Source: Clostridium sp. CM027 (GTDB taxonomy: Bacteria; Bacillota; Clostridia; Clostridiales; Clostridiaceae). From it: a DNA stretch of 64,000 nucleotides. Position numbers and translations under genes: made by a program. The stretch is from contig NZ_CP077725.1 of assembly GCF_024730565.1 (NCBI RefSeq), positions 1,612,001 through 1,676,000 of the forward strand. Reading direction: 5' to 3'. The first letter of the stretch is position 1, and every line of letters begins with the position of its first letter. Positions 18,901-28,583 of the stretch are shown piece after piece. The notes below the pieces were generated by a model. That model worked only from the letters and a program-made list of their open reading frames with translations. It was not told the origin of the DNA and did not search any database.

Positions 18901-20424
18901 TTATTTTTGTAATAACCCAATACTTACAAACTCGTCTTTTAATTTTACGTACAATCTTTCATAGATTTCGAAAGTTTTCATGTAAACATCATGATTTTTT
19001 ATATTTGGTTTAAATGTCTGAGAAATAGGGACTAACTTTTCTACCTCTTCGATATTATTTATAAGTCCTATTGCCTTCATACCAAGTACTACCGCTCCCA
19101 AACATGAACTTTCATAGCTTTCTGCTATTACTACTTTTTTATTAAATACATCTGCTAACATTTGAACCCAAAGCTCAGATCTAACAAAGCCTCCAGTAGC
19201 ATAAATTGTATCAATATTACCAGTTGTCTCCTCTAAAGCTTTTCCAACACTATAAACACCAAATATCACGCCTTCCAGAAGTGCTCTTAGGAAGTGTTCC
19301 CTTTTATGTGTAATGTTTATCCCAAAGAAAACACCCTTTGAGTTTGCATCCCAATGCGGCGCTCTCTCTCCAAGAAGATAAGGCAAAAATATCAAACCAT
19401 TTGCTCCTGCCGGTACCTTAGATGCTTCCTTTGTTAATAATTCATAAGTATCAACACCTAAATCCTTAGCTTGAGTAAGTTCTAAATGCGAAAAATTATC
19501 CCTGAACCATCTAAAAATAATCCCTCCATTATTAACAGGTCCTCCAAGAACAAAATGATCTTCAGTAAGGATATAACTAAAAATCCTTTCACTCTCATCA
19601 TTTTTGGGTTTATCTGCTATTATTCTTATAGCTCCACTGGTTCCGATTGTAACTGCGGCATCTCCAGGTTTTACAGCATTGGCGCCAAGGTTAGCAAGGC
19701 AGCCGTCGCTTCCCCCAATAACAAATGCTGTTTCTCTGTCAATTCCCATTAAATCTGCATATTTTTTATCCATACCTTTAAATACTTGCGTTGGTGATAC
19801 TGGCGAGGATAACTTTTCCTCACTTATACCTGCAACTTCTAATGAATTTTTATTCCATTGAAGTTCATAAATATCAAACAAACCTGTAGCAGATGCAATT
19901 GAATAATCCACAACATATTTATGAAATAGTTTAAAGAAAACATATTCTTTAATTGAAATAAACTTACTTGTATTTTTAAATACTTCCTTCATATTGTCTT
20001 TCATCCATGCCAGTTTACAAAGTGGTGACATTGGATGAATGGGGGTGCCCGTTTTCATATAAATTTCATGACCTATTTTGCTATCTTTTATACTCTGCGA
20101 ATATTCTGTGCTTCTGGTATCTGCCCAAATAATACAATCGGTTAATTTCTCTCCATTTTCATTTACAGCAATTATACCGTGCATAGCAGCGCTGAAACTA
20201 ACACCAAGAAGTTTATTTCCTTTGTTAGTGTTTTCATTTACTACGCATTTAATGGAATTAATAACTGCCTCAAACATCTCCTCAGGACATTGCTCACTCC
20301 AAGAAGGTTTAGGGTTTAAAATAGGATAACCTATATTGCATTTTGAAATTACATTTCCCTTCAAATTAAATGCAATTGCTTTAGTACTACTTGTTCCAAT
20401 ATCTAGTCCAATTAAATACTCCAT
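18901..20424 (-). CDS. gntK: Gluconokinase, FGGY family
   Basis: Phosphorylates gluconate to 6-phosphogluconate. This is the FGGY-type enzyme of Firmicutes (507 aa), not the short P-loop gluconokinase. The N-terminal phosphate loop GLDIGTSSTKAIAF is at residues 6-19, the FGGY N-domain is followed by GGSDGCLANLGANAVKPGDAAVTIGTSGAIR, and the C-terminal signature includes ATGGFVRSELWVQMLADV. A xylulokinase would be the alternative; flanking gntP and gnd decide for gluconate. Confidence 0.93.
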   Translation of the reverse strand: MEYLIGLDIGTSSTKAIAFNLKGNVISKCNIGYPILNPKPSWSEQCPEEMFEAVINSIKCVVNENTNKGNKLLGVSFSAAMHGIIAVNENGEKLTDCIIWADTRSTEYSQSIKDSKIGHEIYMKTGTPIHPMSPLCKLAWMKDNMKEVFKNTSKFISIKEYVFFKLFHKYVVDYSIASATGLFDIYELQWNKNSLEVAGISEEKLSSPVSPTQVFKGMDKKYADLMGIDRETAFVIGGSDGCLANLGANAVKPGDAAVTIGTSGAIRIIADKPKNDESERIFSYILTEDHFVLGGPVNNGGIIFRWFRDNFSHLELTQAKDLGVDTYELLTKEASKVPAGANGLIFLPYLLGERAPHWDANSKGVFFGINITHKREHFLRALLEGVIFGVYSVGKALEETTGNIDTIYATGGFVRSELWVQMLADVFNKKVVIAESYESSCLGAVVLGMKAIGLINNIEEVEKLVPISQTFKPNIKNHDVYMKTFEIYERLYVKLKDEFVSIGLLQK

Positions 20425-20576
20425 AATATCCCCCTTTGAAATAATTTTTCTTTTTTCTCTTAAATAACTGTATAATTGCTATCTCCTGAAAATTATTCTC
20501 TTTCTAATTATTATATTATAATGTAAAGGTTTAATCAAGTATTTTTTGAAAATATTTTTCATTATAGCGCAAAAAA

Positions 20577-20597
20577 ATACACTCCTGTCGAGTGTAT
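20577..20597 (-). terminator. Terminator after the RpiR regulator
   Basis: ATACACTC and GAGTGTAT form an 8-bp stem with a 5-nt loop, followed on the minus strand by seven T (20577-20571). It separates the regulator transcript from gntK, whose promoter should lie in 20425-20570, an AT-rich stretch in which I could not fix one. Confidence 0.8.
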
Positions 20598-20607
20598 GAA
20601 AATTATT

Positions 20608-21456
20608 TTAGTATCTCTTATTTGCTATACCTTCCCTTATCTGCCCTAAAACCTTATAATAATTATCTTTATCCTTTAGACAAGTACCAACAAACATACA
20701 ATCTATAAGTGATAATGCACTAATCCTTGACTCCATAGCCTCACTTCTTGATAGATTTTCTTTACCATAAGATACGAGAACCACATCTGATACCTTTAAT
20801 ATGGGAGATTTATAATTTGAAGTTATAGCTATAATTTTCACTCCTTTTTCCTTTGCAATTCTCAAATTTTCTACTAATTCTATATTACTTCCGGTATTTG
20901 AAATAGCTATTATACAGTCATTTTTATCATACATGGAGCTTACCATAGCTTGAAAATGTGAATCGTCATGAAATATACAGTACTTCCCTGTTCTCATAAA
21001 CTTATGATATGCATCAAGAGCTATTGCGGCCGATCCACCCATGCCAAAGAAAGCTACTCTTTTTGCATTATGAATATACCCTATAGCTTTATCTAATTCC
21101 TTACTGTCGTTTATTCTTAAAGTTTCATTTAGAGAACTTATTGTGGAATTAAATATCTTTTGCATTAAAACCAAGGTATCATCATTCTCTTTTATTTCCT
21201 CATGTATATTCAGAATAGGTTTTACAATTTCACTAGCAATACTTATCTTTAAATCCTGATATCCTTTAAATCCTAATTTTTTACTAAGTCTAAATACCGT
21301 AGCTTCCCCACATTTACAATTTTCAGCTAGCTCAGTTATAGATGAATGGATAATATCCTTTGGATTTTTAAGTATGTATTCTCCAACTCTTTTTTCCGTT
21401 CCTTTAAGTTCTGAATATATATTTCTTAATCTTTCTATACCACCTATGTCATTCAT
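20608..21456 (-). CDS. RpiR/MurR-family regulator, probably of the gluconate operon
   Basis: One-component regulator of 282 aa with an N-terminal helix-turn-helix of the RpiR type (SSITELAENCKCGEATVFRLSKKLGFKGYQDLK) and a C-terminal SIS sugar-phosphate-binding domain (AFFGMGGSAAIALDAYHKFMRTG, then AISNTGSNIELVE). I chose the start at 21456 because AGGTGG precedes it and it gives the usual RpiR N-terminus; a longer frame to 21507 has no ribosome site. Being adjacent and in the same direction as gntK-gntP-gnd, it likely senses 6-phosphogluconate. That ligand is inferred. Confidence 0.88.
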   Translation of the reverse strand: MNDIGGIERLRNIYSELKGTEKRVGEYILKNPKDIIHSSITELAENCKCGEATVFRLSKKLGFKGYQDLKISIASEIVKPILNIHEEIKENDDTLVLMQKIFNSTISSLNETLRINDSKELDKAIGYIHNAKRVAFFGMGGSAAIALDAYHKFMRTGKYCIFHDDSHFQAMVSSMYDKNDCIIAISNTGSNIELVENLRIAKEKGVKIIAITSNYKSPILKVSDVVLVSYGKENLSRSEAMESRISALSLIDCMFVGTCLKDKDNYYKVLGQIREGIANKRY

Positions 21457-21563
21457 AATATTACCACCTAACAGTATTTTTGACTTTATTTTAACATTAA
21501 AATACAAAAAACGCTATTGTACCCTTTTGAAGTACAGAACATTAATATTCTGTACTTTGCTTA

Positions 21564-22055
21564 TTATTTTGTGTCGTTAAATGATATTTCAATTTTGTTT
21601 AATTTAGGTTTTAGTTGAGTTAATTTTACCCCAGCAGCATTAAGCATTCTTTTTGAAGCCTTAACAATATCAGTTTCAGAATATTTATCACTTAAATAGA
21701 CTACTTCTTTTATTCCACATTGAATTATAGCTTTAGCACACTCATTACAAGGAAATAATGCAACAAAAATTATAGCTCCCTCTAAGGATACTCCCCTATT
21801 GTTTAATATTGCATTTAATTCTGCATGAACTACAAATGGATATTTTGTTTCAAGAAGTTCTCCTTCTCTTTCCCAAGGGAATTCGTCATCCGAACAACCA
21901 AAAGCAAACCCATTATATCCAACAGAAATAACTCTATTATTGGCACTGACAATACAAGCCCCAACTTGTGTTTGTGGGTCCTTGCTTCTTTTAGCAGATA
22001 ACAATGCTAGTCCCATAAAATATTCATCCCACGAAATGTAATTTTGTTTTTTCAT
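21564..22055 (-). CDS. Deoxycytidylate (dCMP) deaminase family protein
   Basis: Zinc hydrolase of the cytidine/deoxycytidylate deaminase superfamily, 163 aa. The zinc ligands and catalytic Glu are in HAELNAI and PCNECAKAI (HxE...PCxxC). The N-terminal SKDPQTQVGACIV and NGFAFGCSDDEFPWER are typical of dCMP deaminases (ComEB/RibD-like). It supplies dUMP for dTMP synthesis. It lies 46 bp downstream of the phosphoribosyltransferase gene, so the two may be cotranscribed. An exact substrate cannot be proved from sequence. Confidence 0.85.
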   Translation of the reverse strand: MKKQNYISWDEYFMGLALLSAKRSKDPQTQVGACIVSANNRVISVGYNGFAFGCSDDEFPWEREGELLETKYPFVVHAELNAILNNRGVSLEGAIIFVALFPCNECAKAIIQCGIKEVVYLSDKYSETDIVKASKRMLNAAGVKLTQLKPKLNKIEISFNDTK

Positions 22056-22101
22056 TATTAAACACCTCCATATCTACCAAAACAAGCTTATACTCCATAA
22101 A

Positions 22102-22737
22102 CTAACCCCTCAATTCATTCATAATTTTAAATACTTCTTCATCTGTAACTTGCTTAAAATCAATATAATATGAACCTACTGCATAAAATTGTTCTGGTAT
22201 ATATATGCATATTACCTCATCTACAAGTTCTTTAAATTCTTCAATAACTTCCATAGGACCTACAGGAATAGCTAGAATAATTTTTTTAGCTCCTTGCTTT
22301 TTAACAGATTTTATTACAGCCAGGATAGTAAATCCCGTAGCAATCCCATCATCAATAATTATAACTGTTTTATCTTTAACCTCAGGAAATGTATCCTTTC
22401 CACGGTACTCTTTCATTCTTCTTTTAATTTCTTTTGTTTGCTCTAAAACTTCCTTCTCGATATACTCTTGTGATATACCAATCATTTTCACGTAATGATT
22501 ATTTATAAAATAACTACCATCCACAGACACTGCACCTATTGCAAACTCCTTGTTATGTGGTGCACCTATTTTTCTTGGAATAATCAAATCCCATTTAAAC
22601 CCAAACCTTTTTACTGTATCATAAGCTATTTCGAGTCCACCTCTTGGCACCGCAAGTACAATTACATCTTCATCTTTAAATTTTTCAAGACTATCAGTTA
22701 GCTTTTCCCCTGCATCTTTTCTGTTTAAAAACATCAT
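22102..22737 (-). CDS. Putative phosphoribosyltransferase (COG1926 type)
   Basis: Cytoplasmic protein of about 211 aa with the type I phosphoribosyltransferase PRPP loop TVIIIDDGIATGFT near residue 123 and an N-terminal VLAVPRGGLEIAYDTVKRF. This is the COG1926 'predicted phosphoribosyltransferase' group, for which substrates are not established. The start codons ATG-ATG at 22737/22734 sit behind AAAGGTG; a longer frame from a GTG at 22752 is unlikely. It may form a pyrimidine/nucleotide pair with the dCMP deaminase downstream. Confidence 0.82.
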   Translation of the reverse strand: MMFLNRKDAGEKLTDSLEKFKDEDVIVLAVPRGGLEIAYDTVKRFGFKWDLIIPRKIGAPHNKEFAIGAVSVDGSYFINNHYVKMIGISQEYIEKEVLEQTKEIKRRMKEYRGKDTFPEVKDKTVIIIDDGIATGFTILAVIKSVKKQGAKKIILAIPVGPMEVIEEFKELVDEVICIYIPEQFYAVGSYYIDFKQVTDEEVFKIMNELRG

Positions 22738-22903
22738 TCTAATGCACCACACCTTTTAACTTAATTTTTATTTATAAGTCTCTACCGTTTTTTTTATGTT
22801 TTCTATATATACTTCCAAACATTGAGATAAATTATCCCTGCTGCAGATCAAGCTTTTTTAAATTGAAGGTAACTCAAAATAAAATTTAACGCAAAGAAAA
22901 AAA

Positions 22904-22935
22904 GCCCGTGGAAAATCACAAATTATTTCCCGGGC
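22904..22935 (-). terminator. Terminator after the ABC permease
   Basis: GCCCGTGGAAA (22904-22914) pairs with TTTCCCGGGC (22926-22935), with one bulge. The minus strand continues with TTTTTTTC. The rest of 22753-22961 shows no gene. Confidence 0.82.
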
Positions 22936-22961
22936 ATATTTTTATGTTTTTATAAGCAACA

Positions 22962-25472
22962 TTATTCTGCACTTTTAAGTGATTCTATCATATCTATCTT
23001 ACCAAATTCTCTGTACATAACTAAATTTACAATTATAGAAAATGAAATTGTAAGTAACACTGAATATAGAAAATAAATAGGGTCAATTTTCCTCATAAAC
23101 ATCATTACATTAGTCTCTGAAGTGTTAATTACAAACCCACATAGGAGTATTCCCACAGCTATTCCAGTTAGGCTTCCTATTACCGTTAATATAATATTTT
23201 CACGGTATATATATAGTGCAAGTTCACTATCATAAAATCCTAAAAGTTTTATTGTAGACAATTCTCTTTTTCTTTCATTTATATTTATATTTGTGAGATT
23301 ATATATTACAACAAAAGCAAGAACTCCTGCGGATACTATTAGAACGAGCACCACTGAATTTATACTCTTCGTGGTTTTATTAAAATCAAAATGTGTTTTG
23401 TTTTTGTAATTTATAGATCCTATATTTTGAGTCCGTGTTAGTACCTTTGTGGTGTTATCTTCTGCACTATCTGATGTTGATTTTAAAAGTCCATAAAACC
23501 CATTAAATTTAAGATTTTCCCCAGTTATTTTTTTATAATAATCAGAGCTTATATAAATATAATGTTGCAGATAATGCTCTGTTATCCCTGAGATTCTAGC
23601 TTTTACCACCTTATCATTTATGGTTATCTCAAATATGTCTCCAATTTTTTTATTCATAAGTTTCGATAATTTTTCAGTAATAATTACACCATCTTCTTTA
23701 AGGCTTAGATCTGTACCTTTCATTGTAAGATTAATATACTTATTAAGTTCCTTCTTATCTTCTGTAACCACTAAATATGCATCTTCTCTACCAGATTTAT
23801 AAAGATCCACCGTTCCATTTTTTGTATATGAAAATAAAACTGATTTTACGTTATCATCTTTCATTATTTTATTTTGTGTGATATCTTTTTGATTATCGTC
23901 TATGTCTTTCCTAAGTGTTGACTGCATATCATATCTATATATATTTGTAAACTGACTTTCCACAGCACCCATTATTCCTGATTTAAGTCCAAATCCTGTT
24001 ATCATAAGTCCTGTACACACCGCGATGCCTATTACGGTCATGAAAAACCTTTGTTTATATCTAAATATATTTCTTGCAGTAACTTTACTTGTAAAACTCA
24101 ACTTTTTCCATATAAAAGTTATTTTTTCGAGTAATATAGTCTTTCCAGCCTTTGGCGGTTTTGGTCTCATCAAAGATGCTGGTGCTTCTCTTAATTCCTC
24201 AAGTGTCGCCGCTCCCGCTGCAAGAGTTGTAAATAGTATAGCGATTAATGAAGATTGAAGCGCTAAACTAGGGTTAAAAGGAGTTAAAGAACTTGGAATA
24301 GAATAAAGCGAGCTATAAGCATTCATTATAAGTGGAGGAAAAAGTCTAAATCCGAAAGACACACCTACTATGCTACCTGTTATACTAGCTAAAAGTGCAT
24401 ATATTAAATAGTGAGTAGTTATGGCCATTCTTGAATATCCTAAAGCTTTTAAAGTTCCTATTTCAATTCTATTTTCTTGAACCATTCTCGTCATAGTTGT
24501 AAGGCTAACTAAAGCTGCCACTAAGAAAAATATAAGTGGGAAGGCCTTGCCTATGTTATCTATTCTTTCACTATCTTGTCTATATGTTTCATATCCCAGA
24601 TTAGCATCTCTTCCAAGAACATACCATTCTGGTTTTTTAATATCATTATTTTCTGCTATGTTTATTTTACCTTGCGTAGTTTTCAATATTTGCGAATACC
24701 TTACTTTACTTCTTATAACTCCAATGTCCTTAAGATCTTGCTTCATATTGTTAGAAGTTTTTTTATAATCTTCACTTAATATAAGACTATCTTTTGATTC
24801 TTCACTATCATCTTTTACATATATTTCTGTATAAACATCGCTTTTAAATACATCAGGTAGTATATAAATAAATCCCCGAACAGTTCCATTACCAACTGAA
24901 CTTAGCTGTCTTTGAGCTGATAAGTATAAAGGTGACAGCGCTGTTCCTACTATTTTAAATCTGCTATTTTTTAGGTCATTATCTATTAAAGCATCTTTTC
25001 CTGATTTAAGTTCTATAACATCCCCTATTTTAAGTTTATTTTCTTTTAAAAATCCTTCTTCCACTACAACTTCATTGTTAGCTTTTGTTATTCTTCCTGT
25101 GACGATCTTAATCTTATTTATGCCACTTTCAGGAGGAATTGAATTAACATTAATCACCAGGGAATGTTTATCTTTTTCAACTACTGCGTCTATCGAAAAT
25201 GAACCCTCAGCCTTTTTTACACCTTTTAGTTTTTGGACCTCAGCTAAGTCATCCTTTGTAAGTCCAAGTGTAGATATAAGTTTAAAATCCATAAACTCAG
25301 TTTGATTAAAATAAAAATCCGCTGATTTTTTCATATCTGGACTAGTAGCTCGAACTCCAGCATAAAAAGCTACTCCCATTGCAATGATTATTACTATAGA
25401 TAAGAACCTTGAAAGTGTCTTTTTTATGTCTCTAAATAAATTTTTAAAAAATGTTTTCTTCACTTCTACCAC
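22962..25472 (-). CDS. ABC transporter permease, FtsX/MacB-like (836 aa)
   Basis: Large membrane protein that with the ATPase encoded upstream forms an export or mechanotransmission-type ABC system. It has the long architecture with two FtsX domains. One N-terminal helix (residues 20-40) is followed by a ~270-residue extracytoplasmic domain, three helices around 300-430 (FFLVAALVSLTTMTRMVQENRIEIGTLKALGYS split across the first), a further helix near 490, a second outside domain and three terminal helices. The tail has ERKRELSTIKLLGFYDSE, the coupling-helix motif of the family. Its start overlaps the ATPase stop by 7 bp. Confidence 0.88.
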   Translation of the reverse strand: MVEVKKTFFKNLFRDIKKTLSRFLSIVIIIAMGVAFYAGVRATSPDMKKSADFYFNQTEFMDFKLISTLGLTKDDLAEVQKLKGVKKAEGSFSIDAVVEKDKHSLVINVNSIPPESGINKIKIVTGRITKANNEVVVEEGFLKENKLKIGDVIELKSGKDALIDNDLKNSRFKIVGTALSPLYLSAQRQLSSVGNGTVRGFIYILPDVFKSDVYTEIYVKDDSEESKDSLILSEDYKKTSNNMKQDLKDIGVIRSKVRYSQILKTTQGKINIAENNDIKKPEWYVLGRDANLGYETYRQDSERIDNIGKAFPLIFFLVAALVSLTTMTRMVQENRIEIGTLKALGYSRMAITTHYLIYALLASITGSIVGVSFGFRLFPPLIMNAYSSLYSIPSSLTPFNPSLALQSSLIAILFTTLAAGAATLEELREAPASLMRPKPPKAGKTILLEKITFIWKKLSFTSKVTARNIFRYKQRFFMTVIGIAVCTGLMITGFGLKSGIMGAVESQFTNIYRYDMQSTLRKDIDDNQKDITQNKIMKDDNVKSVLFSYTKNGTVDLYKSGREDAYLVVTEDKKELNKYINLTMKGTDLSLKEDGVIITEKLSKLMNKKIGDIFEITINDKVVKARISGITEHYLQHYIYISSDYYKKITGENLKFNGFYGLLKSTSDSAEDNTTKVLTRTQNIGSINYKNKTHFDFNKTTKSINSVVLVLIVSAGVLAFVVIYNLTNININERKRELSTIKLLGFYDSELALYIYRENIILTVIGSLTGIAVGILLCGFVINTSETNVMMFMRKIDPIYFLYSVLLTISFSIIVNLVMYREFGKIDMIESLKSAE

Positions 25473-26170
25473 TCCAAGCTTTCGATAGACATTGGATTAT
25501 CATTTTTCATTACGCTTTCAACTTTACCACTTTTAACTGTTATTATCTTGTCAGCAATAGGGGTTATAGCGGAATTATGTGTAATGACTATGACAGTCAT
25601 GCCATGCTTTTTTGAAGTATCAGATAGTAACTTAAGTATCGACTTACCAGTATTATAATCCAGTGCTCCTGTAGGCTCATCACAAAGAAGTAACTTAGGA
25701 TTTTTTGCAAGGGCCCTCGCTATGGAAACTCTTTGCTGTTCTCCTCCCGAAAGCTGCGACGGGAAATTCCGCATTCTATTTTCAAGGCCTACATTTTTAA
25801 GTACTTCTTCAGGATTCATTGGGTTTTTACAAATTTCAACTGCAAGCTCTACATTCTCAATTGCATTTAAATTTTGTACTAAATTATAGAACTGAAATAC
25901 AAATCCTATTTCGTCACGCCTATATTTTGTGAGCATTTTTTTATTGTATTCACTTATATCATTGCCATCCACAATAATATTTCCAGTAGTAACCTGGTCC
26001 ATACCTCCCAAAAGGTTAAGTATTGTTGTTTTACCTGCACCACTAGCACCAATAACTACAACAAGTTCACCCTTTTCTATAGAAAATGAAACATCATCTA
26101 CTGCTTTGATGATAACTTCTCCCATGGTATAAGTTTTTTTCACATTTTTTAGTTCTATAAAATTCTTCAT
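25466..26170 (-). CDS. ABC transporter ATPase, LolD/MacB-like
   Basis: ATPase of 234 aa with Walker [11 protein letters not shown]-loop VFQFYNLV, signature LSGGEQQR, Walker [13 protein letters not shown] and the H-loop VITHNSA. These fit the LolD/MacB/BceA-type group that works with FtsX-domain permeases. It sits 10 bp after the tetR-type gene and overlaps the permease. No BceRS-like two-component system is adjacent, and control by a TetR protein suggests export of a toxic or signalling molecule. Confidence 0.9.
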   Translation of the reverse strand: MKNFIELKNVKKTYTMGEVIIKAVDDVSFSIEKGELVVVIGASGAGKTTILNLLGGMDQVTTGNIIVDGNDISEYNKKMLTKYRRDEIGFVFQFYNLVQNLNAIENVELAVEICKNPMNPEEVLKNVGLENRMRNFPSQLSGGEQQRVSIARALAKNPKLLLCDEPTGALDYNTGKSILKLLSDTSKKHGMTVIVITHNSAITPIADKIITVKSGKVESVMKNDNPMSIESLEW

Positions 26171-26180
26171 TTTTTATCTC

Positions 26181-26786
26181 CTAACTTATATTTTCACAAT
26201 CTAACTTGCTCATAATATTTTTATAAAATATATCTATTATATCAATAATAAGTTTTCTCACCTGAGCTCCGTCGTCTTTCTCTCTTAAAATGATAGAAAT
26301 ACTCTCCACAAGGTTATATGATATAAGATAAATAATAAAATTATTTTTAAGTCTTTTCCCCTGGAGTGACAGCTCATATTTCATTTTCTCTGAAACTATT
26401 CTAGTTACGAACTCAACGAAGGTCTTTTTACAATTTCCATATTTCGATCCTTCGCTTTTATTAAGTAATATTGTAATTTCTATGCTATTTTCTTTAAATA
26501 TCTCCATTATCTTTTCCATTAATTTATAAAAAATATCATCTGCTTCTTCATTTATTTCTACTTCATTAAACTGATTAATGTAATCCATTAGTCTATCATA
26601 TACAGGTCCAATTAATTTTTCATACAAATCATCTTTACTATGAAAATATTTATAAAAATTCCCCACTGATGTTTCAGAGTTCTTAGCTATCCCCCTTATT
26701 GATGTGCCTTTGTATCCCCTTTGTTTAAATTCCTTTAGAGATTCTTCTACTATATTATTTCTTACCTCTTCCTTCAAATATTGCAT
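26181..26786 (-). CDS. TetR/AcrR-family transcriptional regulator
   Basis: Repressor-type protein of 201 aa. The N-terminal TetR helix-turn-helix is clear (FKQRGYKGTSIRGIAKNSETSVGNFYKYFHSKDDLYEKL, residues 19-57 in pieces), and the C-terminal ligand domain is poorly conserved, as usual. First gene of a three-gene operon with the ABC exporter, which it probably autoregulates. The start ATG follows GGAGGTTTTCTA. I see no clean TetR palindrome in the ~130 bp upstream. Confidence 0.9.
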   Translation of the reverse strand: MQYLKEEVRNNIVEESLKEFKQRGYKGTSIRGIAKNSETSVGNFYKYFHSKDDLYEKLIGPVYDRLMDYINQFNEVEINEEADDIFYKLMEKIMEIFKENSIEITILLNKSEGSKYGNCKKTFVEFVTRIVSEKMKYELSLQGKRLKNNFIIYLISYNLVESISIILREKDDGAQVRKLIIDIIDIFYKNIMSKLDCENIS

Positions 26787-26912
26787 TAGAAAACCTCCGT
26801 TCTCTTTTATAGTATACTCTATTTTTAAAAAAACTCAACTGTTGTGTTATTCAAAGGTGTCGCATCTTTCTTATACAGTGAATCAAAAATTATAAACAAA
26901 TAACTAAGAAGA

Positions 26913-26956
26913 AAAAAGGTAACAACAATGAATTTAATCATTGTTGTTACCTTTTT
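26913..26956. terminator. Bidirectional terminator, 19-bp stem
   Basis: AAAAAGGTAACAACAATGA (26913-26931) pairs perfectly with 26938-26956. Both strands end in T-tracts. It terminates the mntA-like gene on the minus strand and insulates the tetR promoter region. Confidence 0.88.
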
Positions 26957-27004
26957 CTCTTGAATTTTTATGGTTATATTTTCATTTAAATACATCCTAC
27001 AATA

Positions 27005-27424
27005 TCATTCCCCATACACATTGCCTCTCTTCTTTATGTTTTCCAATATAGCTGCTCTTTCTTCATTTAATAAAGCGTATTCCTTAAATGTATACATTTC
27101 AAAATACATTCTTCTCGTATCATTATTACAATAAATCGTTTTACCTGTTCCTACTACTTGTGATTTAAATACTGTAGATGATTTTCTTAAATCTACAAGA
27201 TCTATTTCTCTATTAAGTAAACTTGCAATCTCTTGTGAAATCATAAATATTTCATATTCACTAAAAGCTTCATCACCTAAAAATGCTATGTCTATATCAC
27301 TATTTGCGCGTGAAGTTCCTTTTGCATATGATCCAAATATATATATAAGAAATGGTTTTATTTTTTTTATTAAAACTTCTTTTATAATATCCTTATCTTT
27401 ATCCTCTAGTTCCAAAACCTTCAC
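27005..27424 (-). CDS. MntA-type minimal nucleotidyltransferase (orphan antitoxin-like)
   Basis: Small nucleotidyltransferase of 139 aa with the GSx10DxD signature complete: IFGSYAKGTSRANSDIDIAFL at about residues 30-50, and a third acidic strand EIDLVDL. In characterised type VII toxin-antitoxin pairs, MntA AMPylates and so neutralises the HepT (HEPN) toxin. Here neither flank encodes a HEPN protein: downstream is a terminator and upstream a membrane protein. The C-terminal tail (YEYTF-like, KEYALLNEERAAILENIKKRG) is longer than in the shortest family members. It may be a stranded antitoxin or act on a remote partner. Confidence 0.82.
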   Translation of the reverse strand: MKVLELEDKDKDIIKEVLIKKIKPFLIYIFGSYAKGTSRANSDIDIAFLGDEAFSEYEIFMISQEIASLLNREIDLVDLRKSSTVFKSQVVGTGKTIYCNNDTRRMYFEMYTFKEYALLNEERAAILENIKKRGNVYGE

Positions 27425-27450
27425 ATCCTTTATAACAATTATATTTATTG

Positions 27451-27477
27451 TATCAAATTTTTAATTAATATACTAGG
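27451..27477. repeat. 27-bp dispersed repeat, copy 1
   Basis: The segment TCAAATTTTTAATTAATATA followed by CTAGG differs at two positions from 36219-36245. It lies just upstream of the mntA-like start codon. Function unknown. Confidence 0.5.
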
Positions 27478-27511
27478 CTCTAGCTAAATAACAAACAGTG
27501 CTTTCATTGCA

Positions 27512-28312
27512 TTATATTTTTATTAATGATATTAGTAAACTTACAATGTAAGTTATACTTGAAAAAATCAATGATACTATGAGAAATCCTATTAATACAA
27601 TGTTATATTTCAATATATCTTCAGCCATAACAAATCTCGAAATGCCAAGGGTATTGAGACCTAATATTATTAGGAATATTATAAATAATCCCTTAGAGGC
27701 CCCTTTAATATCCGCAGAGCTTAACGATATATGAGATGAAATACATATAGCTAAAAATAAAAACAATATAAAATAGGGATTAGTAAAATTCTTAATTGAA
27801 AAGATTATTTTTATTAAATTAACATAAGAAGTCATTATTCCATTCAGAGCTATACCGTTTAATTTAGTTACATTTAAATTATTAATAGATATAGTTATAA
27901 ATTCATTATATGTCTTAGGAATTATGACGTACATTAAAGCTATTATAGACGCGATTCCTCCGAATATAGGTGCAGTGCCTATGAAAAAATTACCTATCTG
28001 TTGATATACACTATTAGGATTATAGGCATGCTTTACATACCCAAGTACACCATTTTCGTCTCTCTTTTGTATTAGTACCACTTTTGTAATTTTGTGCCCA
28101 AAGAGAAAACAAAAAATAGCATGAGAAATTTCATGTATGGGAACACCTACAATAGCGGTAATAGCAACTGCCTTCCACCCAAAACTCCTTTGCAAATTTT
28201 CTATTGAATGCTCCCTTAAAAAGCCAAGGATGAATCCTACAAGAATTATCATCCCTGTCAAATATAATGTATCTACCGATGTCTTTATTATTAAGTTTAC
28301 TAAGAAATTCAT
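27512..28312 (-). CDS. Membrane protein with HExxH motif, M50-metallopeptidase-like
   Basis: Hydrophobic protein of 266 aa with six to seven predicted membrane helices. A zinc-protease motif HEISH is at about residues 61-65, inside a membrane segment (IVGVPIHEISHAIFCFLFGH), and a second conserved-looking region NFFIGTAPIFGG follows, as in site-2-protease relatives. I do not see a clear second ligand motif (NxxPxxxxDG), so classical S2P activity is uncertain and it may belong to an M50-like group of unknown role. It lies 87 bp upstream of the mntA-like gene in the same direction. Confidence 0.65.
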   Translation of the reverse strand: MNFLVNLIIKTSVDTLYLTGMIILVGFILGFLREHSIENLQRSFGWKAVAITAIVGVPIHEISHAIFCFLFGHKITKVVLIQKRDENGVLGYVKHAYNPNSVYQQIGNFFIGTAPIFGGIASIIALMYVIIPKTYNEFITISINNLNVTKLNGIALNGIMTSYVNLIKIIFSIKNFTNPYFILFLFLAICISSHISLSSADIKGASKGLFIIFLIILGLNTLGISRFVMAEDILKYNIVLIGFLIVSLIFSSITYIVSLLISLIKI

Positions 28313-28461
28313 TTAATCACCCTCACAAATCTTGGCTCAATCTACACCATACAAATCAGCTTCTTTAGTTATATTATATCACTAACTAAACTTTCAATGC
28401 TAGATGTTATCACCGCCACTTGTTAGCCATGACACCTAATATTTAGTGATTTTATATAAAA

Positions 28462-28505
28462 ATAATAATAAAAGCACCTACCTAAGTAAGTGCTTTTATT
28501 ATTAT
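28462..28505. terminator. Terminator downstream of clpB
   Basis: ATAATAATAAAAGCAC (28462-28477) pairs perfectly with 28490-28505, with short T-tracts on both strands. The remainder of 28313-28583 shows no gene. Confidence 0.75.
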
Positions 28506-28583
28506 CTTTTAGATTATCTTGCTTTTACCGTTATCTGTCAAAATCCACCTCAATGAAAAGTGACTTATAATAGCTCTATTAAG

